From: Lysinibacillus boronitolerans JCM 21713 = 10a = NBRC 103108
Lineage (GTDB): Bacteria; Bacillota; Bacilli; Bacillales_A; Planococcaceae
Direction of reading: 5' to 3'
DNA length: 64,000 bases
Assembly: GCF_000772935.1 (NCBI RefSeq)
Contig: NZ_JPVR01000080.1
Location: forward strand, 331,028-395,027
Under the pieces are notes generated by a model, which worked only from the letters and a program-made list of their open reading frames with translations, searched no databases and was not told where the DNA came from. The first letter of the stretch is position 1; each line of letters opens with the position of its first letter. Of this stretch, positions 38,782 through 46,541 are shown in pieces. The position numbers and the translations under genes were made by a program.

Positions 38782-38904
38782 TGTGTACTCCTTCTTACTT
38801 CTATTCAATCAAACTATATCATGTTCGGTTCTTATGTAGTCTCTTTAACTCGAAAACTATTTTCCTCTCTATCATCATTATCGGTTAAAAAATGTATTCC
38901 TAAA

Positions 38905-38940
38905 AGAAAAACTGCCACAAAAGAACGTGTGACAGTTTCA
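38905..38940 (-). terminator. Rho-independent terminator of rbgA
   Basis: AAACTG.CACA (38909-38919) pairs with TGTG.CAGTTT (38928-38938), with one mismatch, and is followed by TTTTCTTTTAGG in the minus direction, a few bases after the rbgA stop. Confidence 0.85.
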
Positions 38941-38945
38941 AATCC

Positions 38946-39824
38946 TTATAGTTGTTCAGTTGTTTCTTTTTCTAACTGCTCGTCCACAAAATCAAAGGTA
39001 AGTTTACCTAATTGTAATCCACGGATATCTCGAACAATTAGTTGGGCCACTTGATCATAATCTATTTCTCCACCAGGACCAAATACACGACGTAGCTTAC
39101 CAATATGGTCAAAAGTATCCACTAACTCCTCATGGATAAACTCGAGACCGTAACGCTCCTCCATACGCTTTGGATAATGATTAGATAAGAATCGTAACCC
39201 ATAGACAGCTAGGTCTTCCATATTTGTAATAGTATCCTTAATAGCTCCAGTTAAAGCTAATTTAAAGCCAACTTCTTGATCCTCAAACTTTGGCCATAAA
39301 ATACCTGGTGTATCCAATAGTTCAAGCTCTTTACCTACTTTGATCCATTGTTGTGCCTTTGTCACACCTGGTGTATTGCCCGTTTTAGCGATATTTTTTT
39401 TCGCTAAGCGATTAATCAATGTGGATTTGCCCACATTTGGAATGCCCACAATCATGGCACGAATAGCCCTAGGTTTCATTCCTTTTGCTTTCATGCGGTC
39501 AAATTTTTCTTTTAAAATTTCTTGTGCCGCTTTCGTGACTTGCTGTAAGCCCTTGCCCTCAAGTGAGTTAATGGCTACTGCTTTATGACCACGCTTTGCA
39601 AAATACTCTACCCATTTCCGTGTTTCTTGTTCATCTGCCATATCCGCTTTATTTAAGATCAAAAGACGAGGTTTTTGGTTAATGACTTCATCAATCATCG
39701 GATTACGTGAGGATAGCGGTAAACGTGCATCTATTAATTCAAATATAATATCGACAAGCTTTAATTTTTCAGTTACTTCACGTCGGGCTTTAGCCATATG
39801 CCCTGGAAACCATTGTATCGTCAC
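38946..39824 (-). CDS. rbgA: Ribosome biogenesis GTPase RbgA (YlqF)
   Basis: RbgA is needed for late 50S assembly. It is a circularly permuted GTPase: G4 (LNKADMAD, about 58) comes before G1 ([14 protein letters not shown], about 127) and G3 ([11 protein letters not shown]). The C-terminal domain follows. The natural start is GTG 39824, giving [21 protein letters not shown] lies seven bases upstream, and the preceding in-frame codons lie in the lepB terminator hairpin. At 292 aa it is close to the family norm. Confidence 0.95.
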   Translation of the reverse strand: MTIQWFPGHMAKARREVTEKLKLVDIIFELIDARLPLSSRNPMIDEVINQKPRLLILNKADMADEQETRKWVEYFAKRGHKAVAINSLEGKGLQQVTKAAQEILKEKFDRMKAKGMKPRAIRAMIVGIPNVGKSTLINRLAKKNIAKTGNTPGVTKAQQWIKVGKELELLDTPGILWPKFEDQEVGFKLALTGAIKDTITNMEDLAVYGLRFLSNHYPKRMEERYGLEFIHEELVDTFDHIGKLRRVFGPGGEIDYDQVAQLIVRDIRGLQLGKLTFDFVDEQLEKETTEQL

Positions 39825-39845
39825 AGCTATACCTCCTAAACTAAA

Positions 39846-39875
39846 AGAAAAAGGGAGTAATTTTGCTCTCCCTTT
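39846..39875 (-). terminator. Rho-independent terminator of lepB
   Basis: AAAGGGAG (39850-39857) pairs with CTCCCTTT (39868-39875). The minus-strand transcript then reads TTCTTTTAG. It lies six bases after the lepB stop and ends about 20 bases before the rbgA start, so rbgA may need read-through or its own promoter. Confidence 0.85.
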
Positions 39876-39881
39876 CATGCA

Positions 39882-40451
39882 TTACTTTACAATTTTTATG
39901 TCACTAAACGGCCAGAAAATCAGACTGGTATTACCAATAATTTCTTTCTGGTCAACAAGGCCAATATGTCGACTGTCTTTACTATATCGACGATTATCTC
40001 CCATAACAAAGATATACCCCTCAGGAATGGTATTGCTATCCAAGGAAACATCAATGTCATTTAAGGTGAAATCTTCTGTTAAGGTCCCCTCAGTAATTTG
40101 CGCTTTATAGGCATCTAAATAGGGTTCATCAATTGGCTCACCATTTATATACAATTGATCATCCTTATACTCTAGTGTATCTCCTGGCAATCCAATTACA
40201 CGCTTTATGTAATTTTTTTGTTCAGGTGCATGAAATACAACAATGTCAAAGCGTTTTGGCTCACCTATTTTATAACCAATTTTATTCACAATCATTCGAT
40301 CGCCATCTTCAAGGGTTGGCATCATGGACTCTCCATCAACTGCAATGGGTGTAAATAAAAAATATCGAATAACTGCAGCAATCGCAAATGCAATTAATAG
40401 TGCTTTTGTCCATTCCCATAATTCATTTTTTTCTTTCACTTGTTTTTCCAT
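39882..40451 (-). CDS. lepB: Signal peptidase I
   Basis: Type I signal peptidase cleaves Sec signal peptides at the outer face of the membrane. One N-terminal membrane helix (about 17-34) is followed by the catalytic Ser42 in GESMMPT and the general-base Lys83 in YIKRVIGLPGD. The conserved VMGDNRRYSKDSRHIG stretch completes the fold. The 189-residue single-helix form is the Gram-positive (P-type) enzyme. ATG 40451 follows GAGGAGG. It lies between rplS and rbgA, as in many Bacilli. Confidence 0.97.
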   Translation of the reverse strand: MEKQVKEKNELWEWTKALLIAFAIAAVIRYFLFTPIAVDGESMMPTLEDGDRMIVNKIGYKIGEPKRFDIVVFHAPEQKNYIKRVIGLPGDTLEYKDDQLYINGEPIDEPYLDAYKAQITEGTLTEDFTLNDIDVSLDSNTIPEGYIFVMGDNRRYSKDSRHIGLVDQKEIIGNTSLIFWPFSDIKIVK

Positions 40452-40477
40452 TGAGAATTGCCTCCTCGTCTAACACC

Positions 40478-40507
40478 ATTTTAGATGATAGTGAATAAAG
40501 ATGACAA
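40478..40507 (-). promoter_or_regulatory. Candidate SigA promoter of lepB
   Basis: TTGTCA (40507-40502), 18 bases, TAAAAT (40483-40478) on the minus strand, 26 bases upstream of the lepB start and just beyond the rplS terminator. Confidence 0.6.
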
Positions 40508-40509
40508 GC

Positions 40510-40541
40510 AAAAAGAAAAGAGGCTTGAACACAAGCCCCTC
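40510..40541 (-). terminator. Rho-independent terminator of rplS
   Basis: GAGGCTTG (40520-40527) pairs with CAAGCCCCTC (40532-40541) with small bulges; TTTTCTTTTTG follows in the minus direction. It lies 15 bases after the rplS stop. Confidence 0.87.
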
Positions 40542-40556
40542 ACTTTTAAGTCATAA

Positions 40557-40901
40557 TTATCGAATTTCTTTAATACGAGCAGCTTTACCACGTAGGTTAC
40601 GTAGGTAGTAAAGTTTAGCACGACGTACTTTACCACGACGTACAACTTCTAAGTTAGCGATTTTTGGTGTGTGTACAGGGAATGTACGCTCAACACCTAC
40701 ACCGTAAGAAATTTTACGAACTGTGAAAGTTTCGCTAATTCCGCCACCACGACGTTTAATTACTACACCTTCGAAAATTTGGATACGTTCACGAGTACCC
40801 TCTACTACTTTCACGTGTACCTTAACAGTATCACCAGGACGGAAAGCTGGTAGATCAGAGCGAAGCTGAGATTTTGTAATTTCTGCAATAATGTTTGACA
40901 T
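40557..40901 (-). CDS. rplS: 50S ribosomal protein L19
   Basis: L19 sits at the 30S-50S interface. The 114-residue protein shows the family pattern [41 protein letters not shown], and a basic C-terminus with [20 protein letters not shown] 40901 follows AAGGAGAG. A structured leader and a separate promoter lie upstream, so it is transcribed apart from trmD. Confidence 0.98.
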   Translation of the reverse strand: MSNIIAEITKSQLRSDLPAFRPGDTVKVHVKVVEGTRERIQIFEGVVIKRRGGGISETFTVRKISYGVGVERTFPVHTPKIANLEVVRRGKVRRAKLYYLRNLRGKAARIKEIR

Positions 40902-40913
40902 TGTTTTCTCTCC

Positions 40914-40992
40914 TTAGACAGATGCTCTTGCACGCAATCTATGCCACAGCGGAACACCGTAATTCAGTACTTCACATAGAAGTACAGATTAG
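40914..40992 (-). ncRNA. Candidate L19 mRNA leader upstream of rplS
   Basis: Between the predicted promoter and the ribosome site the transcript can form a perfect hairpin GTACTTC-TATGT-GAAGTAC (40985-40967). A second structured part contains TGTTCCGCTG and TGCAAGAGCA just before the AAGGAGAG site. A small leader for L19 autoregulation is known upstream of rplS in Bacilli; the match here is by position and hairpin layout only, not by covariance search. Confidence 0.5.
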
Positions 40993-41021
40993 ATGTTATC
41001 ATAAATAGGGTCGGCAATCAA
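40993..41021 (-). promoter_or_regulatory. Candidate SigA promoter of rplS
   Basis: TTGATT (41021-41016), 17 bases, TAACAT (40998-40993) on the minus strand. The -35 overlaps the trmD stop codon. Confidence 0.65.
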
Positions 41022-41758
41022 GCATCTAGATGATTGTTTTTTAGTTTTTCTAGATACAATTTTTGCTTATCTGTTAATGGATATTGCTCCAGTAAGTCTG
41101 GACGGCGTTCAAAAGTTCTTTTCAGTGACTGTTCCTCTCGCCATTGCTCGATTTTAGCATGATTCCCCGATAATAAAACATCGGGTACCTTCATGCCACG
41201 GAACTCAGCAGGTCGTGTATAATGTGGATGCTCAAGTAGACCCGTTGAAAAAGAATCCTGGATATGTGAATCCTCTTGCCCTAAGACACCGGGTAATAAT
41301 CTAACTACACTATCAATAACAGTCATAGCACCTAATTCCCCACCTGTTAAGACAAAATCGCCAATGGAAATTTCGTCTGTCACGAGGTGCTGACGTATAC
41401 GCTCATCATAGCCTTCATAATGACCACATAAGAACACCAACTCTGTTTCCTGCGCTAGCTCTTCTGCTTTTTTCTGCGTAAAGCGTTCACCCTGAGGACA
41501 CATTAATATGATACGTGGCTGTTTATCTGCCGTTATAGCCTCTACTGCACTAAACATCGGTTCAGGCTTTAATACCATACCTGCACCACCACCATATGGA
41601 TAGTCGTCAACCTGATTATGCTTGTTCCCTGAAAATGTACGAATATCCGTTACCTCTAACTTTACAGCACCCTTTTCTTGTGCCTTCTTTAAAATAGATG
41701 CACCAAAAACGCCTGAAAACATATCCGGGAACAGGCTCAATACATGAATATTCATCAT
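41018..41758 (-). CDS. trmD: tRNA (guanine-37-N1)-methyltransferase TrmD
   Basis: TrmD methylates G37 next to the anticodon and prevents frameshifts. The SPOUT trefoil-knot residues are in [12 protein letters not shown] and [17 protein letters not shown], and [19 protein letters not shown] is diagnostic. The 246-residue length is normal. It overlaps the rimM end by four bases (ATGATG; the second ATG at 41755 could also start it). Confidence 0.97.
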   Translation of the reverse strand: MMNIHVLSLFPDMFSGVFGASILKKAQEKGAVKLEVTDIRTFSGNKHNQVDDYPYGGGAGMVLKPEPMFSAVEAITADKQPRIILMCPQGERFTQKKAEELAQETELVFLCGHYEGYDERIRQHLVTDEISIGDFVLTGGELGAMTVIDSVVRLLPGVLGQEDSHIQDSFSTGLLEHPHYTRPAEFRGMKVPDVLLSGNHAKIEQWREEQSLKRTFERRPDLLEQYPLTDKQKLYLEKLKNNHLDA

Positions 41759-42270
41759 AATAAGCCTTCCATAACATGAATGACTATTTTTTTGTCCATA
41801 ACATCAATATCTTTCACGATATCTTCTATATAAGGGATATAGTGTTCTTTCTTAGAGCCTTTTACTACCCAAACATCGTTTGCCCCTGTTTGCAGGATCT
41901 CTGTCACAACACCGATTGTTTCGCCCTCTTCAGAAATAACTGTGCAGCCTATTATTTCATGGAAAAAGAACTCATTTTCTTCAAGAAGATCATCAGTCAT
42001 TTGATCTTTAGTCACTTTCAGCATGCCTTCTTTAAATGGCTCAACCAAGTTGATATTGTTCATGCCTTCAAAAGTTAATAAAATAAAGTTTTTATGACGA
42101 CGCATAGAGTCAATCGTTACCCAGGTTGGCTTCTTATCGTCTTTTTTAAAGGCAGCAAGCTTATTTCCTACCGCAAAACGCTCTTCTTCAAAGTCTGTTG
42201 TCGATAATACACGTACCTCACCACGAATACCGTGCGTATTGACAATTCGACCTACATTAAACCATTCCAT
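41755..42270 (-). CDS. rimM: Ribosome maturation factor RimM
   Basis: RimM binds S19 and helps 30S head assembly. The N-terminal domain ([22 protein letters not shown]) is followed by a PRC-barrel domain from about residue 95 ([29 protein letters not shown]). Length 171 aa is typical. ATG 42270 follows GAGGTGA. In Bacillus subtilis ylqD lies just upstream; here there is a 374-base gap. Confidence 0.96.
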   Translation of the reverse strand: MEWFNVGRIVNTHGIRGEVRVLSTTDFEEERFAVGNKLAAFKKDDKKPTWVTIDSMRRHKNFILLTFEGMNNINLVEPFKEGMLKVTKDQMTDDLLEENEFFFHEIIGCTVISEEGETIGVVTEILQTGANDVWVVKGSKKEHYIPYIEDIVKDIDVMDKKIVIHVMEGLL

Positions 42271-42644
42271 TCTACTTTCACCTCGTAAAAAACATGCTTA
42301 TCTCCACAATGCATCTCGCTTATCCAAAAAAGGTTCCGTTCTTGCAAATGTGCTTTGGAAGAATGTTGTTTTAGCTAAGACTCATTTGTCTTGTTAAGAA
42401 TAATATAAGCAATATCCTTTAGCTATACTCCTTATTCAAGCTTTAATTTCCACTTAAATAGAAGTCATAGCGATATGCTGATGTTAAAAAAAGATAAAAA
42501 AAGGAAGGAACCTACAAGCTCCCTCCTTTTTCGTCCAGATTTTACGCTTCATACTAAAAGGCCACTTCGAACTCCTAAGCGACATGTAAACACACCTATC
42601 AGGACTCACTAGTACTTGTTGCAAGAGCGTGAAAATCTTTTCTA
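42271..42644. other. Gene-free gap between khpA and rimM
   Basis: 374 bases without a supported gene, at the place where Bacillus subtilis carries ylqD. It holds the strong terminator at 42498-42531, a 110-base 3' tail of the khpA transcript, and the upstream region of rimM, where I see no convincing promoter. No T-box consensus is present. Confidence 0.7.
42498..42531 (-). terminator. Rho-independent terminator of rpsP-khpA
   Basis: AAAAAGGAAGGAACC (42498-42512) pairs with GCTCCCTCCTTTTT (42518-42531), a long stem with two G-U pairs and a six-base loop. A run of seven T follows in the minus direction. The distance to the khpA stop is about 114 bases. Confidence 0.88.
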
Positions 42645-42878
42645 TTAATCCAATATATCGACGTAGGTCTTCTTTTGATGGTGACTACCTGCCGCTGAAT
42701 AAACAATTGTACGAATCGCTTTTGCTACTCGCCCTTGCTTGCCTATGACTTTCCCTCTATCCTCTGGATGAACAAAAAGTTTATAAACAATTCGATTTGC
42801 ATTTTCATCCGTCTCAATACGAACTTCTTCTGGATAATCGACTAACGGTAAAACGATTGCTTCAATCAGCTGCTTCAA
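42645..42878 (-). CDS. khpA: RNA-binding KH-domain protein KhpA (YlqC)
   Basis: KhpA is a small KH-domain protein that pairs with KhpB/Jag and affects cell division and RNA binding in Firmicutes. The single KH domain shows the GKVIGKQGRVAKAIRTIV signature (GxxG type) near residues 42-59. At 77 aa the length is typical. It follows rpsP by 15 bases and ends the rpsP operon here. Confidence 0.93.
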   Translation of the reverse strand: MKQLIEAIVLPLVDYPEEVRIETDENANRIVYKLFVHPEDRGKVIGKQGRVAKAIRTIVYSAAGSHHQKKTYVDILD

Positions 42879-42893
42879 AGACGTCGCCCCCGA

Positions 42894-43166
42894 TTATTTA
42901 CTGAATTTTTGGTTATGGAATTTTTCCATGATACCTTGTTCTGAGAACAAGTTACGTACTGTATCTGATGGTTTTGCACCGTCAGCTAACCATTTAAGAG
43001 CTTTCTCTTCATCAATGTTTACAGTAGCTGGTTGAGTTAGTGGGTTGTAAGTACCAACTGTTTCGATTTGACGACCGTCACGTGGTGAACGAGCGTCTGC
43101 AACTACGATACGATAGAAAGGAGATTTTTTAGCTCCCATACGTTTTAAGCGAATTTTAACTGCCAT
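42894..43166 (-). CDS. rpsP: 30S ribosomal protein S16
   Basis: S16 binds 16S rRNA early in 30S assembly. The 90-residue protein begins [31 protein letters not shown] in the family manner and has the [16 protein letters not shown] segment. ATG 43166 follows CGGAGGTG. It has its own strong promoter upstream. Confidence 0.98.
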   Translation of the reverse strand: MAVKIRLKRMGAKKSPFYRIVVADARSPRDGRQIETVGTYNPLTQPATVNIDEEKALKWLADGAKPSDTVRNLFSEQGIMEKFHNQKFSK

Positions 43167-43204
43167 TTTAATAGCACCTCCGAATAAGTTTCACACAAGA
43201 TAGT

Positions 43205-43233
43205 ATATTATCAATGTTTAGGTTGTTTGTAAA
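43205..43233 (-). promoter_or_regulatory. SigA promoter of rpsP-khpA
   Basis: TTTACA (43233-43228), 17 bases, TAATAT (43210-43205) on the minus strand, about 38 bases before rpsP ATG. Five of six matches in the -35 and a good -10. Confidence 0.72.
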
Positions 43234-43260
43234 GTGTTTTTTCTTAACACCTAAAAATTA

Positions 43261-44619
43261 TTATTTAAACAATGAATCAAAGCCTGGTAATTTCATTTTT
43301 TTCTTCCCTTTACCACTTGTCATTCCAGTCATTTGCTTCATCATTTTTTTCATTTCATCGAATTGCTTAATGAGACGATTCACCTCTTGAATAGATGTCC
43401 CAGAGCCTTTCGCAATACGCTTTTTACGGCTACCATTCATGATTTCTGGGTTGGTCTTTTCAGCAGGCGTCATCGAGTAAATAATGGCCTCTACACGCCC
43501 CATTTGCTTATCATCAACTTTTACATTATCTAAGCCTTTGATTTTGTTAGCACCTGGTAGCATTTTTAAAATTTCATCAAGAGGGCCCATTTTCTTGACT
43601 TGCTGCAATTGCTCGACAAAATCATCAAAAGTGAATGTTTGAGATTTAAACTTTTCTTCTAATTCTTTTGCCTTAGCTTCATCTACATTTGCCTGAGCTT
43701 TCTCGATAAGTGACAGAACATCGCCCATACCTAATATACGAGATGCCATACGCTCTGGATGGAATGGTTCAAGCGCATCCATTTTTTCGCCCATCCCGAC
43801 AAATTTAATTGGCTTTTGTGTCACAGAGCGGATAGATAATGCAGCACCACCACGCGTATCACCGTCAAGTTTTGTTAAAACAACCCCAGTAATACCGATT
43901 GCTTCATTAAAGCTTTCTGCTACATTGACTGCATCTTGACCCGTCATGGCATCAACAACTAGGAAAACCTCATCTGGCTCTTTTAATGCACGAATATCCT
44001 TTAACTCTTGCATTAGGTCTTCATCGATATGAAGTCGACCAGCTGTATCGATAATTACCACATCATGATGCTCTTCCTTTGCCAATTCAATTGCCTGACG
44101 TGCAATTTCTACAGGAGATACCTCGGTACCTAATGCAAAAACAGGTAGTGATAACTGTTTTCCTAATGTCTGTAATTGTTGAACAGCTGCTGGACGATAA
44201 ACGTCAGCGGCAACTAGTAATGGTTTACGATTATATTTTTTTCGTAGAACATTTGCCAATTTACCTGTAGTTGTCGTTTTACCCGCACCTTGTAGACCAA
44301 CCATCATAATGACAGTGGGTGGCTTCGTATTAAACTTAATGGGACTTTGTTCGCCCCCCATTAATTCTGTTAGTTCATCCTGTACAATTTTAATAACTTG
44401 CTGACCTGGCGTTAAACTTTGCATAACATCAACACCGACAGCACGTTCACTTACCTTTTTTACGAATTCTTTGACTACTTTTAAGTTAACATCCGCCTCG
44501 ATTAAAGCAAATCGGACTTCTCGCATCATTTCCTTAACGTCTTGCTCTGATACTTTCCCTTTGCCTTTAATCTTTTGGATCGTTCCTTGGAGTCGTTCCG
44601 CTAATCCTTCAAAAGCCAT
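43261..44619 (-). CDS. ffh: Signal recognition particle protein Ffh (SRP54)
   Basis: Ffh binds signal sequences and the SRP RNA and docks with FtsY. The N domain (1-95), the G domain with P-loop GLQGAGKTTTTGKLA near residue 107, DTAGRLHIDEDL and TKLDGDTRGGAA, and the Met-rich M domain (MKKMMKQMTGM near the C-terminus) are all present. Length 452 aa is normal. It follows ylxM by 12 bases. Confidence 0.98.
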   Translation of the reverse strand: MAFEGLAERLQGTIQKIKGKGKVSEQDVKEMMREVRFALIEADVNLKVVKEFVKKVSERAVGVDVMQSLTPGQQVIKIVQDELTELMGGEQSPIKFNTKPPTVIMMVGLQGAGKTTTTGKLANVLRKKYNRKPLLVAADVYRPAAVQQLQTLGKQLSLPVFALGTEVSPVEIARQAIELAKEEHHDVVIIDTAGRLHIDEDLMQELKDIRALKEPDEVFLVVDAMTGQDAVNVAESFNEAIGITGVVLTKLDGDTRGGAALSIRSVTQKPIKFVGMGEKMDALEPFHPERMASRILGMGDVLSLIEKAQANVDEAKAKELEEKFKSQTFTFDDFVEQLQQVKKMGPLDEILKMLPGANKIKGLDNVKVDDKQMGRVEAIIYSMTPAEKTNPEIMNGSRKKRIAKGSGTSIQEVNRLIKQFDEMKKMMKQMTGMTSGKGKKKMKLPGFDSLFK

Positions 44620-44631
44620 TGCTTTCGCCTC

Positions 44632-44967
44632 CTAATCCCATTCTTTCAGCTGTTCAATAAGTGCTAGCTGCTCTTCAGCTGTCATACTCTTTTCTGTAAT
44701 CCCCATTGTTAGCTGTGACAGCATTTGGGTACGTTGTTGAAATTTTTCAAGTAAACATAATTTTTCTTCATATTCCTCAAGCATCGCTTCTGTACGACGA
44801 ATATTATCGTAAACAGCTTGGCGTGAAACACCATACGATTCAGCAATTTCTCCTAGAGAGTTATCATCCAAATAGTATAGCTCCATATAACTTCTTTGTT
44901 TATCAGTTAATAATGCTTGATAAAAGTCGAAGAGAAAGTTCATGCGTGTTGTTTTTTCAAGTAGCAT
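44632..44967 (-). CDS. ylxM: SRP-associated helix-turn-helix protein YlxM
   Basis: YlxM is a small UPF0122-family protein that precedes ffh in Firmicutes and interacts with the SRP. The HTH region is [27 protein letters not shown] (about 28-55), similar to the sigma-70 region 4 fold. A charged helical tail follows. At 111 aa it is typical. ATG 44967 has GGAGGAG eleven bases upstream. Confidence 0.93.
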   Translation of the reverse strand: MLLEKTTRMNFLFDFYQALLTDKQRSYMELYYLDDNSLGEIAESYGVSRQAVYDNIRRTEAMLEEYEEKLCLLEKFQQRTQMLSQLTMGITEKSMTAEEQLALIEQLKEWD

Positions 44968-45269
44968 CGAATGTTTCTCCTCCCGCTATTAGTCATTTGT
45001 ATCATAACGAAAAGCGCCCGTCTGTGTCAAGGTAATCTCCTTGTCTAAAAGCTTAAATTGCTGCTTTCAGGCATTTCTTGCCTTTGGCTAGTATTACTCT
45101 TTTAAACAAGTCAATTCACCTATACACAGTCGAGCGTTTTTATCCTATACGTGTCAGCGTCATTTTATCCATTTTTGTTCAAAAACTGAAGCAAACTAAG
45201 CATCCAGCTTCTCCAAAAGAAAAGAGATAAATGCCAAGCAAGATAAAATTATTTAGCTACAGTTAACTG
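44968..45269. other. Gene-free gap between ftsY and ylxM
   Basis: About 300 bases without a gene. It carries a strong promoter for ylxM-ffh at its left end and a short hairpin AGGCA-TTTCT-TGCCT near 45068. A weak GAAGC/GCTTC hairpin followed by AGTTTTTG near 45182-45220 might end smc-ftsY transcripts. Otherwise nothing is seen. Confidence 0.6.
45001..45030 (-). promoter_or_regulatory. SigA promoter of ylxM-ffh
   Basis: A perfect TTGACA (45030-45025), 18-base spacer and TATGAT (45006-45001) on the minus strand, 33 bases upstream of ylxM. Confidence 0.8.
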
Positions 45270-46541
45270 TTACTCTTCATTATTTTCTAGTTCCTTATCC
45301 AAACCATCGGCAAATAGTCCATAAACATATCGTTCTGCATCAAATGGCTGTAAATCATCCATTTTCTCACCAAGACCCACAAATTTTACAGGAATGTGTA
45401 ACTTGTTTCGAATAGCAAGGACAATACCACCTTTAGCTGTGCCATCAAGCTTTGTTAAAACAATCCCTGTTACATTCGTTGCTTCTTTAAATGTTTGTGC
45501 TTGAACAAGCGCATTTTGGCCAGTTGTTGCATCTAATGCTAATAATACTTCATGTGGAGCATTTGGAATTTCACGTGAAATCACACGATGAACTTTTTCA
45601 AGCTCATTCATTAGGTTCACTTTGTTCTGCAAGCGTCCAGCTGTATCACAAATCAACACATCTGCTTTTCTATTTTTTGCTGCACGAATCGCATCGTACA
45701 TTACTGCTGCTGGGTCAGAGCCCTCTGATTGTTTAATAACCTCACAGCCGACACGATCTCCCCATACTTGTAATTGATCAATAGCACCAGCACGGAACGT
45801 ATCACCCGCAGCTAATACAACTGATTTCCCTTGAGATTTTAAACGGTGCGCTAGCTTACCTATTGTCGTTGTTTTCCCAACACCATTTACGCCAACAAAT
45901 AGAATAACAGTTAGTTCACCATCTGGCTGCATATTTAGCTCAATTAAATCTTCTTCACCTTGCTCATAAATTTCTACAAGCTTTTCAGAAATCACAGCTT
46001 GGATGCCATTTGTATCTTTAATATTTTTACGTTGCACTTCATAACGTAGTTTATCCATGAGTTCCATGACTGTTTCAAATCCAACATCAGCCTGTAATAG
46101 TAAGTCCTCTAATTCTTCAAAGAAATCTTCATCCACTTTACGATAACGTGCAACAAGGTCATTCACTTTTGAAGTAAAGGAATTCCGTGTTTTTTCAAGG
46201 CCAGCCTTGAATTTTTGTGTTATTGACCAAGCAGAAGGCTTTTTCTCTTCCAGTGGTTCGGCCTCTACTACTGCTAGCTCCTGAACATCTGGCTGTCCTT
46301 CTTCTATTTCAGCTGAGGGGTCTGCTTGCACTTCAATTTCTTTCACAATCGTCATTGCTGATGCTTCTTCACCTTGTTCAGGTACTTTTAGATCAGCAGG
46401 CTCAATGGCAGCAGGCTCGCTTAATTCCTCAAGCTCCGGCTCCGACTGGTCAGACTCCTGTTCTTTGTCAGCTGTGTCTAGTTTCTCTTCCTCTTCCGGA
46501 TTACCCATTAATTTATCTTTTAAACGCTTAAAAAAACTCAT
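45270..46541 (-). CDS. ftsY: SRP receptor GTPase FtsY with acidic N-terminal region
   Basis: FtsY receives SRP-ribosome complexes at the membrane. It starts with the lipid-binding helix [13 protein letters not shown]. Then comes an acidic Glu/Asp/Pro/Ala-rich stretch (about residues 15-100), followed by the N domain ([20 protein letters not shown]) and the G domain with [20 protein letters not shown] and [10 protein letters not shown]. Bacillus subtilis FtsY is about 329 aa and has the helix fused almost directly to the N domain, so this 423-residue protein has an extra acidic insert. Overlaps smc by ATGA. Confidence 0.96.
   Translation of the reverse strand: MSFFKRLKDKLMGNPEEEEKLDTADKEQESDQSEPELEELSEPAAIEPADLKVPEQGEEASAMTIVKEIEVQADPSAEIEEGQPDVQELAVVEAEPLEEKKPSAWSITQKFKAGLEKTRNSFTSKVNDLVARYRKVDEDFFEELEDLLLQADVGFETVMELMDKLRYEVQRKNIKDTNGIQAVISEKLVEIYEQGEEDLIELNMQPDGELTVILFVGVNGVGKTTTIGKLAHRLKSQGKSVVLAAGDTFRAGAIDQLQVWGDRVGCEVIKQSEGSDPAAVMYDAIRAAKNRKADVLICDTAGRLQNKVNLMNELEKVHRVISREIPNAPHEVLLALDATTGQNALVQAQTFKEATNVTGIVLTKLDGTAKGGIVLAIRNKLHIPVKFVGLGEKMDDLQPFDAERYVYGLFADGLDKELENNEE

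Noticed and set aside
42498..42644. Possible T-box or other riboswitch before rimM
   Set aside because: No T-box AGGGTGGNACC-type element or specifier-loop layout; the hairpin lies after khpA and is best read as its terminator.
43234..43260. GTGTT/AACAC hairpin after ffh as a terminator
   Set aside because: Only five pairs and no following T-tract in the minus direction.
45258..45270. ACAGTTAACTGT palindrome at the ftsY 3' end
   Set aside because: No T-tract follows and the arms contain the ftsY stop region; no evidence for a terminator or operator.
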